64,000 nt of DNA from Arenibacter arenosicollis (GTDB taxonomy: Bacteria; Bacteroidota; Bacteroidia; Flavobacteriales; Flavobacteriaceae): the NCBI RefSeq assembly GCF_014397245.1, contig NZ_JACLHY010000001.1, positions 372,001 through 436,000 on the forward strand, written 5' to 3'. The translations under genes were made by a program, and so were the position numbers. How positions within the stretch are numbered: the first letter of the stretch is position 1; every line of letters begins with the position of its first letter. Below are positions 1 through 7,438 of the stretch, piece by piece. A model generated the notes under the pieces. It worked only from the letters and a program-made list of their open reading frames with translations. It had not been told where the DNA came from and made no database searches.

Positions 1-208
1 TCCCTAAAAACGCTTCCTTAAAATAATAAACATGTTCATGGAATACCACTGGCCCAATATTGTTCTGTGACATCGTCTTTTGGTTAAATCCCAGTTCCAA
101 TAAGAAGGACATTCTTGTATGGCTCATGAAATTTAAATAAGCCGAATTGGCCATATGGCGATTGGCATCCACATCGCTCCAGCGTATTTCAAATTCTTTT
201 ATATACAT
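1..208 (-). CDS. Acyl-CoA thioesterase, 4HBT family (3' end beyond window)
   Basis: Only the first 69 codons are present; the gene runs off the left edge. Translating the reverse strand from the ATG at 208-206 gives a start MYIKEFEIRWSDVDANRHM followed by NSAYLNFMSHTRM. This is the N-terminal hotdog-fold signature of the YbgC/FcbC-like 4-hydroxybenzoyl-CoA thioesterase family: an aspartate in WSDVD, then H-M-A-N-S-x-Y at the start of the central helix. These enzymes hydrolyse acyl-CoA thioesters in the cytosol. The exact substrate cannot be read from the fragment. It diverges from the nitronate monooxygenase gene across a 137-bp spacer that carries a long perfect palindrome, so the two may be co-regulated (inference). 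Confidence 0.8.
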   Translation of the reverse strand, partial: MYIKEFEIRWSDVDANRHMANSAYLNFMSHTRMSFLLELGFNQKTMSQNNIGPVVFHEHVYYFKEAFLG

Positions 209-220
209 TCTTTTATTTTT

Positions 221-264
221 GTACTTTTGAAATTATTATGCATGCATAATAATTTCAAAAGTAC
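221..264. promoter_or_regulatory. Perfect 44-bp palindrome, candidate operator
   Basis: The left half (221-242) begins GTACTTTTGAAATT and the right half (243-264) is its exact reverse complement, ending AATTTCAAAAGTAC; the centre is ATGCATGCAT. All 22 base pairs match with no spacer. It sits 13 bp upstream of the thioesterase ATG and 82 bp upstream of the nitronate monooxygenase ATG. The ends TAC...GTA resemble sites of MarR/HxlR-type dimeric regulators (family knowledge, weak). A near-consensus -7 box CATTTTTG (297-304) for the rightward gene lies downstream of it. No matching regulator gene is visible in the window. Confidence 0.55.
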
Positions 265-345
265 TATTTTTTACAAACAATAGATATTTTTATTTCCATT
301 TTTGGCGTATCCGATTATTTTTAATTCTTTAAATCCTTTACCGAA

Positions 346-1320
346 ATGAGCAACAAAGCAGCCTTTATAAAAGACCTTTCACTACCTGCAGTAGCAGCAC
401 CTATGTTTCTAATATCCGGCCCACAACTGGTGATTGAATGCTGCAAGAACGGAATAGTTGGTACTTTTCCCGCTCTAAATCAACGTACTACGGAAGGTTT
501 TGAGGACTGGTTGATTGAGATTAAAACCGAATTAAAGAGATATGAGGAGGAAACTGAAAAAAAGGCAGCTCCTTTTGGCGTAAATCTAATAGTCCACCCA
601 ACCAATCCACGATTGGAAGCTGATTTAAAAGTTTGCATAAAACATAAAGTTCCTTTAATTATTACCTCCTTGGGCGCTGTGGCCCAGGTGGTGAACGCCA
701 TCCATGGTTATGGAGGTCTTGTCTTTCACGATATCATTATAAAAAGACATGCGGAAAAAGCTGCCGAAGCCGGAGTGGACGGATTAATTCTGGTTGCTGC
801 TGGCGCAGGAGGACACGCCGGCACTATAAACCCAATGTCCTTAATTGCCGAGGTTAAGAAATTCTACAACAAAACCATACTGCTTTCCGGTTGTATCAGC
901 ACTGGGCGGGATATAGCCTCTGCATTGCAAATGGGTGCCGATTTGGCCTATATGGGAACGCGTTTCATAAATACCAAAGAAAGCCAGGCACCAGAGGAAT
1001 ATCGTAAAATGATTATCGACTCCGGAGCAAGCGATGTGGTCTATACTGCCGCAATATCAGGAGTGCATGCCAACTTTTTGGGAGATAGTTTAAAGGCCGC
1101 AGGAATTACGGAAGAAGATTTAAAAAAAGACAGGAAGATAGATTTTGGAAAGGAGTTGAACACGGAAGCCAAGGCTTGGAAAACAATTTGGTCCGCTGGT
1201 CAGGGTGTCACAACCATAGATAACGTTGAATCCGTATCAGGGTTGGTAGCGAACCTCAAATCAGAATTTAAATCGGCCATACAAGCCCAAATAAAAGTTT
1301 TGGAAATCTATCCTAAATAG
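346..1320 (+). CDS. Nitronate monooxygenase (2-nitropropane dioxygenase family)
   Basis: A 324-residue FMN-dependent TIM-barrel enzyme that oxidises alkyl nitronates to carbonyl compounds and nitrite, detoxifying propionate-3-nitronate and similar compounds. Visible signatures are the N-terminal LPAVAAPMFLISGP strand/loop, GAGGHAG at residues 153-159 with the candidate catalytic base His157, and the phosphate-binding segment SGCISTGRDI followed by GADLAYMGTRF (181-207). Length is normal for the family. The start ATG is preceded by an A/T-rich leader without a Shine-Dalgarno sequence, as usual in this phylum. The family also contains enoyl-reductase-like members (FabK), so the physiological substrate is not certain. 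It is divergent from the thioesterase and convergent with the lacI-type gene. Confidence 0.85.
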   Translation: MSNKAAFIKDLSLPAVAAPMFLISGPQLVIECCKNGIVGTFPALNQRTTEGFEDWLIEIKTELKRYEEETEKKAAPFGVNLIVHPTNPRLEADLKVCIKHKVPLIITSLGAVAQVVNAIHGYGGLVFHDIIIKRHAEKAAEAGVDGLILVAAGAGGHAGTINPMSLIAEVKKFYNKTILLSGCISTGRDIASALQMGADLAYMGTRFINTKESQAPEEYRKMIIDSGASDVVYTAAISGVHANFLGDSLKAAGITEEDLKKDRKIDFGKELNTEAKAWKTIWSAGQGVTTIDNVESVSGLVANLKSEFKSAIQAQIKVLEIYPK

Positions 1321-1409
1321 GTATTGTTAAAACCATTGTTTTTATTTTCAATGAATGGTCCTAAAACAACTCTAAGGGTCTCAATCTAAATAATACTAAG
1401 TGATTTGGT

Positions 1410-2459
1410 CTAAATTAAATTACAATTTTCCTGAACAATGATTTCTACAGGAACATCCATGTTTAAATCGGAGGAATCCTGTTCCGTAAGAAATTTGAAC
1501 ATCCCCTTAATGGCCGTATAGCCTTGGAACTCTGGCTTTTGATTTATCAAAAAATCAATTTCCTTGTTCCTAAGACATTTAATGTTGTCTTCATGTAAAT
1601 CGAAACCAACGACTGATACATTGGAAACACTATGGGCCTTGAGAATATCAGGAATTAGGTAGGATCGTGCATTTGTGACAAAAATGCCCTTTGGCCTTTC
1701 ATCCTTAAACCAACTTTCAATTTCAGAATTAATTTCAAAAGGTCTATCTACAGGATGGTTAATGGTCATAATGGAGATTTTACTATCCTTAAAATTTGTT
1801 CTAAAAAATTCCCTGAAACCATTTTCCCTTTGTTGATTATTGGCATGTAACCCCCTTTCGGTAACTATATTAACAACAAAATAAAGTCCGTCGTTACCTA
1901 CAAGGCCATGCAGGAGCCTTCCGGCCACTCTACCAGCTAAATTTGAGTCTTGGCGAATAAAAAAGGATGGATAGTCCAGCTTGACTTCAGTGTCCAAAAA
2001 AACTATGGGAATATTATCTCTCTTGGCCTTACTTAATAGATTATTGCTTTCCACCATAAAAAATGGCACAGTAACCACAGCGTCATATTTTTTATTCAAA
2101 ATGGCATCACCCATTTTTATAAAGGAAAAGGGATCCGTAAAGTAGTAGTAGGAAACTAAAATACCCATTTCACTCAATTCCTCCACAGCCTTTTCAATAC
2201 CCTTTTTGGGAAGATTCCAATAACTCCAATTGCTGGAAACCTCGGGTATAAGTACGGCAATCTTTAATTTCTTACGTCCGGCTAAATTTAGACGGCTGGC
2301 AACTGTGTTCTTTTTATATCCCGTTTCCTTAATAATAGTCTCAATCTTATCCCTAGTTGCCTTGGATACACCGGGTCTATTATGCAACACCCTATCCACG
2401 GTTCCAATGGAAACATTGGCCAACTTGGCAATTTGCTTAATTCCAATAAGGTTGTCCAT
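1410..2459 (-). CDS. LacI-family transcriptional regulator
   Basis: A 349-residue repressor-type regulator. Residues 5-31 form the classical LacI helix-turn-helix, IGIKQIAKLANVSIGTVDRV followed by the hinge-side HNRPGVS. Residues about 65-340 form a periplasmic-binding-protein-like effector domain starting LKIAVLIPE. Members bind palindromic operators and release them on binding a sugar or sugar derivative. The gene lies 371 bp downstream of a Gfo/Idh-DUF1080 pair in the same orientation. A textbook LacI palindrome sits just upstream of that pair (5616-5635), which makes this protein the obvious candidate to control it (inference). It has its own candidate -7 box at 2506-2513, so it need not be co-transcribed with the pair. 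The effector is unknown. Confidence 0.92.
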   Translation of the reverse strand: MDNLIGIKQIAKLANVSIGTVDRVLHNRPGVSKATRDKIETIIKETGYKKNTVASRLNLAGRKKLKIAVLIPEVSSNWSYWNLPKKGIEKAVEELSEMGILVSYYYFTDPFSFIKMGDAILNKKYDAVVTVPFFMVESNNLLSKAKRDNIPIVFLDTEVKLDYPSFFIRQDSNLAGRVAGRLLHGLVGNDGLYFVVNIVTERGLHANNQQRENGFREFFRTNFKDSKISIMTINHPVDRPFEINSEIESWFKDERPKGIFVTNARSYLIPDILKAHSVSNVSVVGFDLHEDNIKCLRNKEIDFLINQKPEFQGYTAIKGMFKFLTEQDSSDLNMDVPVEIIVQENCNLI

Positions 2460-2829
2460 ATACAGGGGATATCTGAGATTAATAATAAAAGGGCAAAAAC
2501 AACGGCAAAATTACGATTTGTAACTATCTAAAACCTACCCAAAAGTATATTCCTAAAATGTATTTTCATTTCTATCCTTGCATGTACCTTGTTATAGGGA
2601 GAATAACGGTTTTGGTCTTGCCCCGTAATACATTTGACTGGTACACAAATCACTAACATCCAATACCACATGACTTCTTCCTTAGTTATCCATTTACAAG
2701 ATGACCTGGCCCAACTAAAAGGATGGCTTCATAATTTGGGCCTTTTTGATTTTTCCTTTGGATGAAAACCACAATATAATAATCACAAAGGCCCATATCT
2801 ACTCTTTTATACCACTATAAATCTAATTA
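2460..2829. other. 370-bp intergenic region between lacI-type and Gfo/Idh genes
   Basis: No credible reading frame, RNA gene or strong hairpin was found. Apart from the TAATTTTG box near 2506 it holds nothing recognisable. No second TTAACGTTAA-type operator is present here, so autorepression of the regulator through the same site is not indicated. Confidence 0.5.
2506..2513 (-). promoter_or_regulatory. Candidate -7 promoter box of the lacI-type gene
   Basis: On the reverse strand this reads TAATTTTG, an exact match to the Bacteroidota -7 consensus TAnnTTTG, 47 bp upstream of the ATG. A convincing -33 TTTG was not identified, so this is supported by one box only. Confidence 0.4.
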
Positions 2830-4188
2830 TCAATATTTGAACACCTTGTCTCCTGCCAAAACATCTTGAGCCTTGTCATCAAAAGTGGATTTCAATCCTG
2901 TCCTAAGGGCTGCCGTGGTCATAATGTTGGCAATAGAATGATTATAGGCCGCATCAATTGGTCCGTTAGTTTCCTTTCTACTCCTTACACATTCCATCCA
3001 ATTCAACATATGTAAAGAAGTCATATTATCAGCGCCCGTATCGGCAGAGGTAACCACCTGTGTTGCACTTTCTGACAAATCGAATTCCGGTAAACGATTC
3101 GCCTCCATACCCATTTTATTGGCATGGGAAGCATTCAATCCACCGTTAGGACTAACTTTATTGGTGTCCAAGTTTAATTCTCCGCCATTGGAATAATAAA
3201 TCTCCTTGGTACCTCCGGCAGAATTGGTAAACCTAGAGGAATATACAACTTGGAATCCTTTTGACATATCATCCAATGGGCCATAATCAAATACTGCTGT
3301 CATGGTATCGTAATTTTTTCTTCCATCTTTCCAAAGATAAATTCCGCCATTGGCAGCCACACTTCTTGGATGGTTCAATCCTGTAAACCAGTGTACCGTA
3401 TCTATCTGATGGGACATCCATTGCCCCGGAATTCCAGAAGAAAAAGGCCAAAATAACCTATATTCCAAATACTTTCTTGGATCCCAGGCCTCATAAGGTC
3501 TATTCATTAAATAACGTTTCCAGTCGGTATCCGATTCCTTAATTTCACTGGTCAGTTGAGGCAAGCGCCATCTATCGGGTTGGTTAACGTTCCAACTCAT
3601 TTCAACCATTACAATATCACCAAATTTACCAGATTTAATATAATCGTTGGCCGCGTGGTAGTTCTTTCCACTACGTCTTTGGGAACCAATCTGGAAAACG
3701 ATTCCCGAGTCCAGGACTGCCTTTTTACCTACCCTTGCATCATCCATGGTTTCAGCAAACGGTTTTTCCACATAGATATCCTTTTTGGCATTGGCCGCTT
3801 GAACCGTATGCAGGGCATGTTGAAAATCCGGAGTGGAGATTATAACGGCATCAATTTTATTTTCATCATACATTTCATCATGGTTTCTCCAAACCCTAAC
3901 CTTTTCCCCTGTTTTCTCCTTAAGGTAAGCGGCTCCTTCGTCCCTTCTTCGGTTCCAAATATCCGAAACCCCCACAATTTCAAAGTTCTGTTTTTTATGA
4001 TGGCCCAAAAAAGCTGGAATCAAGGCACCTTTGGCCCTATTTGAAAACCCAGCAATTCCTACCCTTACCCGATCGTTGGCACCAATGATCTTACTATAAC
4101 TTTTGGCACCCATGGCATTAACCCCCAAGGCTATACCCCCCGAGGCCAATGCCGTTTTCTTAATAAAATTTCTACGTCCTTCACTCAT
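2830..4188 (-). CDS. Tat-exported Gfo/Idh/MocA family oxidoreductase
   Basis: A 452-residue NAD(P)-dependent sugar dehydrogenase-type protein. Residues 1-30 carry a twin-arginine signal (RRNFIKK, then an alanine/glycine-rich hydrophobic stretch), so export of the folded, cofactor-loaded enzyme to the periplasm is expected. A Rossmann nucleotide-binding segment follows (VRVGIAGFSNRAKG, 41-54), then the family's catalytic EKP motif at residues 141-143 (DIYVEKPFAET). The gene starts 27 bp downstream of the DUF1080 gene and must be co-transcribed with it. In Bacteroides, exported Gfo/Idh proteins of this kind oxidise C3 of glycosides, making 3-keto-sugars for DUF1080 hydrolases (established concept). 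The specific substrate here is unknown. Confidence 0.88.
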   Translation of the reverse strand: MSEGRRNFIKKTALASGGIALGVNAMGAKSYSKIIGANDRVRVGIAGFSNRAKGALIPAFLGHHKKQNFEIVGVSDIWNRRRDEGAAYLKEKTGEKVRVWRNHDEMYDENKIDAVIISTPDFQHALHTVQAANAKKDIYVEKPFAETMDDARVGKKAVLDSGIVFQIGSQRRSGKNYHAANDYIKSGKFGDIVMVEMSWNVNQPDRWRLPQLTSEIKESDTDWKRYLMNRPYEAWDPRKYLEYRLFWPFSSGIPGQWMSHQIDTVHWFTGLNHPRSVAANGGIYLWKDGRKNYDTMTAVFDYGPLDDMSKGFQVVYSSRFTNSAGGTKEIYYSNGGELNLDTNKVSPNGGLNASHANKMGMEANRLPEFDLSESATQVVTSADTGADNMTSLHMLNWMECVRSRKETNGPIDAAYNHSIANIMTTAALRTGLKSTFDDKAQDVLAGDKVFKY

Positions 4189-4215
4189 GATCTGTATTTT
4201 AAAATTAAACCTAAT

Positions 4216-5598
4216 TTAAAACTCCCGCACTTTTATACTTCTAAAGGAAACGTGGTCACCGTGATCCTGCAATAGGATTCTACCGGCCGGAATGGTCCCA
4301 AAATTTTCCCATTTCTCGTACTTACTTTTTTCCACCAATGCTTTAAAAGCCTGGCTAAACCGGTCATATTCTACCACCTTCACGTTATTCAGCCAATGTT
4401 CAACATGGCCTCCCCTAACAACGATACGGGCATTGTTCCACTTATCCACACCATTAAAGTTCTTGCCCCTGGAATTTTCAAAATTCTCGGCCCGAATAAG
4501 ATCGTACAAAGACCCTACGGTCCTATTGCCATTTTTCCCCTTTTTTGCGTCTGGATGTTCCTTATCATCCAACACCTGAAACTCCAGACCAATGGCCGAA
4601 CCTTCGCCCATATTAAGACCTGGATCAACAAAATATTTAATGCCACTATTAGCCCCTTTGGTCAACTTAAAATCAATACTTAACTCAAAATTGCTAAAAG
4701 CCGATGTAGTTACAATGTCCCCACCATTCCTGGATTCTGCTCCATCAGATGACAGAACACTTAACGTGCCATTTTCCATATTCCAGCCTTTCTCTGGAAA
4801 CGCATCCAGTTTGGCACCTCTCCATCCTTCCGAAGTTTTTCCGTCCCATAATAATCGCCAGCCTTTCCTAATTTCATCAGAGGTAAGCTGATTTTGCAAA
4901 TAGCTTATTTCCGGGGCATATACAGCTACCTGCTTACGCTCCTTTTCCAAATCTGTGGTTTTGATCCTAATATTCTTCCATTTTACTGTTTTCCCTTCCA
5001 AACTTTCGTCATGGATGGAATGTACCTGAAAGGCAATAAATCCTTTCGCGGTAGCATCATCTACCAAGTTGGCACATTGGATTCCATTGATCCAAGTCCG
5101 TATGTTTTGTCCTATAGCCTCTATTCTGTAATGGTTCCATTCTCCAGGCTTAAAAGCATTTTGCCCTTTGTCGTTTATGGAAAGGGGATAAAGCCAACCT
5201 CTTCTGGCTTCATCATAGACCCCACCAGCCCATTTTCTATCACTGGTTTCAATTTCACATTGGTATCCATGTACCCTTCCGTCCATGTATTCAGGAAGGC
5301 TCAAACTTCTAAATTGTACTCCTGAATTAAGCCCATTCTCTACAAATACATCAAACTCCAGAATAAAATCGCCATAAGCCTTTTTTGTGGCCATAAAACT
5401 ATTGGGGGTATTCAATCTTGAAGTACCGATCATTTCCCCTTTTTCGATCTTATATTTTGCATCCCCATTCAATTGTTCAAAATTGGAAAAGTCCTTTCCA
5501 TTGAACAAGGTTTCCCAACCATCCTGGGCAGAGGTAAGGAAGAATGTAAAATGAAGTAGCAATACCAAGCACAAGTTGGTTGATTTTCTATTAGCCAT
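4216..5598 (-). CDS. Two-domain 3-keto-disaccharide hydrolase (DUF1080, PF06439)
   Basis: A 460-residue exported protein. Residues 1-24 are a Sec signal peptide ending LTSAQ. Two copies of the DUF1080 concanavalin-like fold follow: about residues 26-215 ([15 protein letters not shown] ... [17 protein letters not shown]) and about 243-460 ([15 protein letters not shown] ... [16 protein letters not shown]). Both copies keep the lead W-x-x-L-(F/W)-(N/D)-G-K and the N-S-G-(V/I) core. The family, now named 3-keto-disaccharide hydrolase in Pfam, cleaves glycosides already oxidised at C3, which fits the partner dehydrogenase 27 bp downstream. It is the first gene of the pair, with a LacI-type operator 18-37 bp before its ATG. 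Specificity is unknown. Confidence 0.88.
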   Translation of the reverse strand: MANRKSTNLCLVLLLHFTFFLTSAQDGWETLFNGKDFSNFEQLNGDAKYKIEKGEMIGTSRLNTPNSFMATKKAYGDFILEFDVFVENGLNSGVQFRSLSLPEYMDGRVHGYQCEIETSDRKWAGGVYDEARRGWLYPLSINDKGQNAFKPGEWNHYRIEAIGQNIRTWINGIQCANLVDDATAKGFIAFQVHSIHDESLEGKTVKWKNIRIKTTDLEKERKQVAVYAPEISYLQNQLTSDEIRKGWRLLWDGKTSEGWRGAKLDAFPEKGWNMENGTLSVLSSDGAESRNGGDIVTTSAFSNFELSIDFKLTKGANSGIKYFVDPGLNMGEGSAIGLEFQVLDDKEHPDAKKGKNGNRTVGSLYDLIRAENFENSRGKNFNGVDKWNNARIVVRGGHVEHWLNNVKVVEYDRFSQAFKALVEKSKYEKWENFGTIPAGRILLQDHGDHVSFRSIKVREF

Positions 5599-5615
5599 AA
5601 TTTTAGATAATTAAT

Positions 5616-5635
5616 TTTCGTTAACGTTAACGAAA
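5616..5635. promoter_or_regulatory. LacI-type operator palindrome upstream of the DUF1080 gene
   Basis: The half-site TTTCGTTAAC (5616-5625) is followed directly by its exact reverse complement GTTAACGAAA (5626-5635), a 20-bp perfect palindrome with the LacI-typical central TTAACGTTAA. On the reverse strand the adjoining TACTTTCG (5631-5638) differs by one base from the -7 consensus TAnnTTTG. A bound repressor would therefore cover the promoter of the DUF1080-Gfo/Idh operon. Confidence 0.75.
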
Positions 5636-5865
5636 GTATGAAAATAGGCTGAAACTCCAACTGGTTAATTGACTAATTCGTATAAATTGCTTACATTAAT
5701 AATGAATTGAATAGAATTTAACAATAATTAATGACAAATTCTATAATTTAGAATAACATTATACCTTCCTTATAGAGACCAGCTATTATCATTTTTAAAA
5801 CTTGGCGGATTACCTTACATTGCAATTTCCTTTTAACAAATAAACAATTCTATAGAACAACCTCT

Positions 5866-6825
5866 ATGCCTATAATTCCCTCCCTTTACAACCCACCATT
5901 CCTTTTTAAAAGTGGACATTTCTCCACTATTTATTCAGGAATGATACGCAAGGTAATTGGCCTTACCCAAGAGCGGGAACGGTTAGAGCTCGGCGATGGG
6001 GATTTTATGGACCTGGATTGGAGCTATGCAGATACACCAACGTCTGAATTGGTCATACTTTTACATGGTCTGGAAGGCAATGCGCAACGCCCTTATATTA
6101 CCGGCAGCGCCAAGCAGTTAAATGTTAACGGCATTGATGCCTGCGCTGTTAATTATAGAGGATGCAGTGGTGAAACCAATCGACTTTTCCGATCTTATCA
6201 TTCCGGGGCAACAGAAGATTTAGAAGCAGTAATAAACCACATTCTAAAACTAAACAAATATACCCGTATCTATTTAAAAGGATTTAGCTTAGGTGGTAAT
6301 ATGACCTTAAAGTACTTGGGAGAAGGCAGGTTGCTTCCCAAAGAGATAAAAGGAGCTATCGCAATATCTGCCCCAGTTAACTTGCATAGTTCCTTAATAG
6401 AACTTTTAAAACCAAAAAATATAATGTATGCCCAACGGTTTAAAAAGCATCTTATAGAAAAACTGCGGGCAAAACAATTGCTGTTTCCAACAATGATAAG
6501 CGATACGGATATTGCAAAAATAAACACCTTAAAAGATTTTGATGACATATATACCAGCAAGGCGCATGGATTTAAAAATGCCATTGATTATTACCAAAAG
6601 TCCAGTTCGCTACAATATATCCCTGCAATAAAGACACCTACATTAATTATCAACGCCAAAAATGATTCCTTTTTAGGTGAACAATGTTACCCCTCCAGGG
6701 AAGCTGAGCTAAATAAATCCGTACAGTTTGAACAGCCATTGTACGGGGGGCATGTTGGGTTTTATGACCAAAAGAATATCACTTATACCGAAAAAAGAGC
6801 ATTAAAATTCATCGAAGAACTTTAA
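5866..6825 (+). CDS. Alpha/beta-fold hydrolase, YheT-like
   Basis: A 319-residue cytosolic alpha/beta hydrolase of the YheT/ABHD1-3 group. The oxyanion-hole strand is LVILLHGLEGN (62-72), the nucleophile elbow is KGFSLGGN with Ser141, and the C-terminal segment supplies a candidate aspartate (NAKNDSF, about 266) and histidine (YGGHVGF, about 296). The N-terminal region PPFLFKSGHFSTIYSG is also typical of YheT. These proteins are probable carboxyl- or lipid-esterases; no physiological substrate is established for the bacterial members. The gene diverges from the DUF1080 operon across 267 bp and ends 45 bp before the cytochrome c gene, so read-through between the two is possible. Confidence 0.85.
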   Translation: MPIIPSLYNPPFLFKSGHFSTIYSGMIRKVIGLTQERERLELGDGDFMDLDWSYADTPTSELVILLHGLEGNAQRPYITGSAKQLNVNGIDACAVNYRGCSGETNRLFRSYHSGATEDLEAVINHILKLNKYTRIYLKGFSLGGNMTLKYLGEGRLLPKEIKGAIAISAPVNLHSSLIELLKPKNIMYAQRFKKHLIEKLRAKQLLFPTMISDTDIAKINTLKDFDDIYTSKAHGFKNAIDYYQKSSSLQYIPAIKTPTLIINAKNDSFLGEQCYPSREAELNKSVQFEQPLYGGHVGFYDQKNITYTEKRALKFIEEL

Positions 6826-6870
6826 TAAAATAATCTATTTGCTATCTTAGTGCAATAATTTAAAAAAACG

Positions 6871-7350
6871 ATGAGAAAATTATTTATCCCTTTGGCCTTA
6901 GTTGCTATGATTGTTAGCTGTGGCGAAAAAAAAGAAGAAAAGAAGGAAGGTTTTGAAATGAACCGTACCAAAAAGGAAGTTAAAGCGGAGCCTGTAAGTG
7001 AGGGAGTACCCGTAGACATGAATAATAAAGGTGTTGGCCCCATTAAATCCGTAAAATTTGCAGATGCCATAGATACTGAACTGGCTGCAAAAGGACAAAA
7101 AACATTTAGCACCATCTGTGTAGCATGCCATATGGCGGAGCAGCGTTTAATTGGCCCGGCTCTAAAAGGTGTTTTTGAGAGAAGAAGCCCAGAGTGGGTA
7201 ATGAATATGATATTGAACCCTGATGGAATGCTCAAAGAAGATCCTATAGCGAAAGCCTTGTTAAAAGAGTATAACAATGCGGTTATGCTAAATCAGAATC
7301 TTTCTGAAGATGATGCCCGTGCGGTAGCCGAGTATTTAAGGACTTTATAG
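6871..7350 (+). CDS. Single-heme c-type cytochrome lipoprotein
   Basis: A 159-residue exported electron carrier. The lipobox AMIVSC places the lipidated cysteine at residue 17, followed by a lysine/glutamate-rich tether. The heme-binding motif CVACH is at residues 83-87, and the downstream segment LIGPALKGVFERR is typical of class I cytochromes. A candidate distal methionine lies in AVMLNQNLS (about residue 138), followed by the conserved C-terminal helix DDARAVAEYLR. The domain resembles the small cytochromes that feed periplasmic reductases such as nitrous-oxide reductase in this phylum, but no such reductase is present in this window, so the redox partner is unknown. A strong stem-loop follows the gene. 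Confidence 0.88.
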   Translation: MRKLFIPLALVAMIVSCGEKKEEKKEGFEMNRTKKEVKAEPVSEGVPVDMNNKGVGPIKSVKFADAIDTELAAKGQKTFSTICVACHMAEQRLIGPALKGVFERRSPEWVMNMILNPDGMLKEDPIAKALLKEYNNAVMLNQNLSEDDARAVAEYLRTL

Positions 7351-7364
7351 TATCCCATTACCAA

Positions 7365-7430
7365 ATACAAAAAAAGAAAAGTGTTTGTACCAACCCTAAG
7401 GTTGCAGCAAACACTTTTCTTTTTTTGTAT
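7365..7430. terminator. Bidirectional terminator between cytochrome c and SulP genes
   Basis: A 23-bp perfect inverted repeat (7365-7387 with 7408-7430; core AAAAGTGTTTG/CAAACACTTTT) is bordered by A and T runs on both strands. The 20-nt loop holds a second small hairpin, CAACC (7391-7395) with GGTTG (7400-7404). It lies between convergent genes and can stop transcription from both sides. Confidence 0.88.
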
Positions 7431-7438
7431 AATTTATC

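Noticed and set aside
1321..1409. Terminator between nitronate monooxygenase and LacI-type genes
   Set aside because: Only a 6-bp ACCATT/AATGGT pairing could be found, too weak to call.
4292..5325. Several forward-strand open frames within the DUF1080 gene
   Set aside because: They lie entirely antisense to a gene with two clear domains and show no domain of their own.
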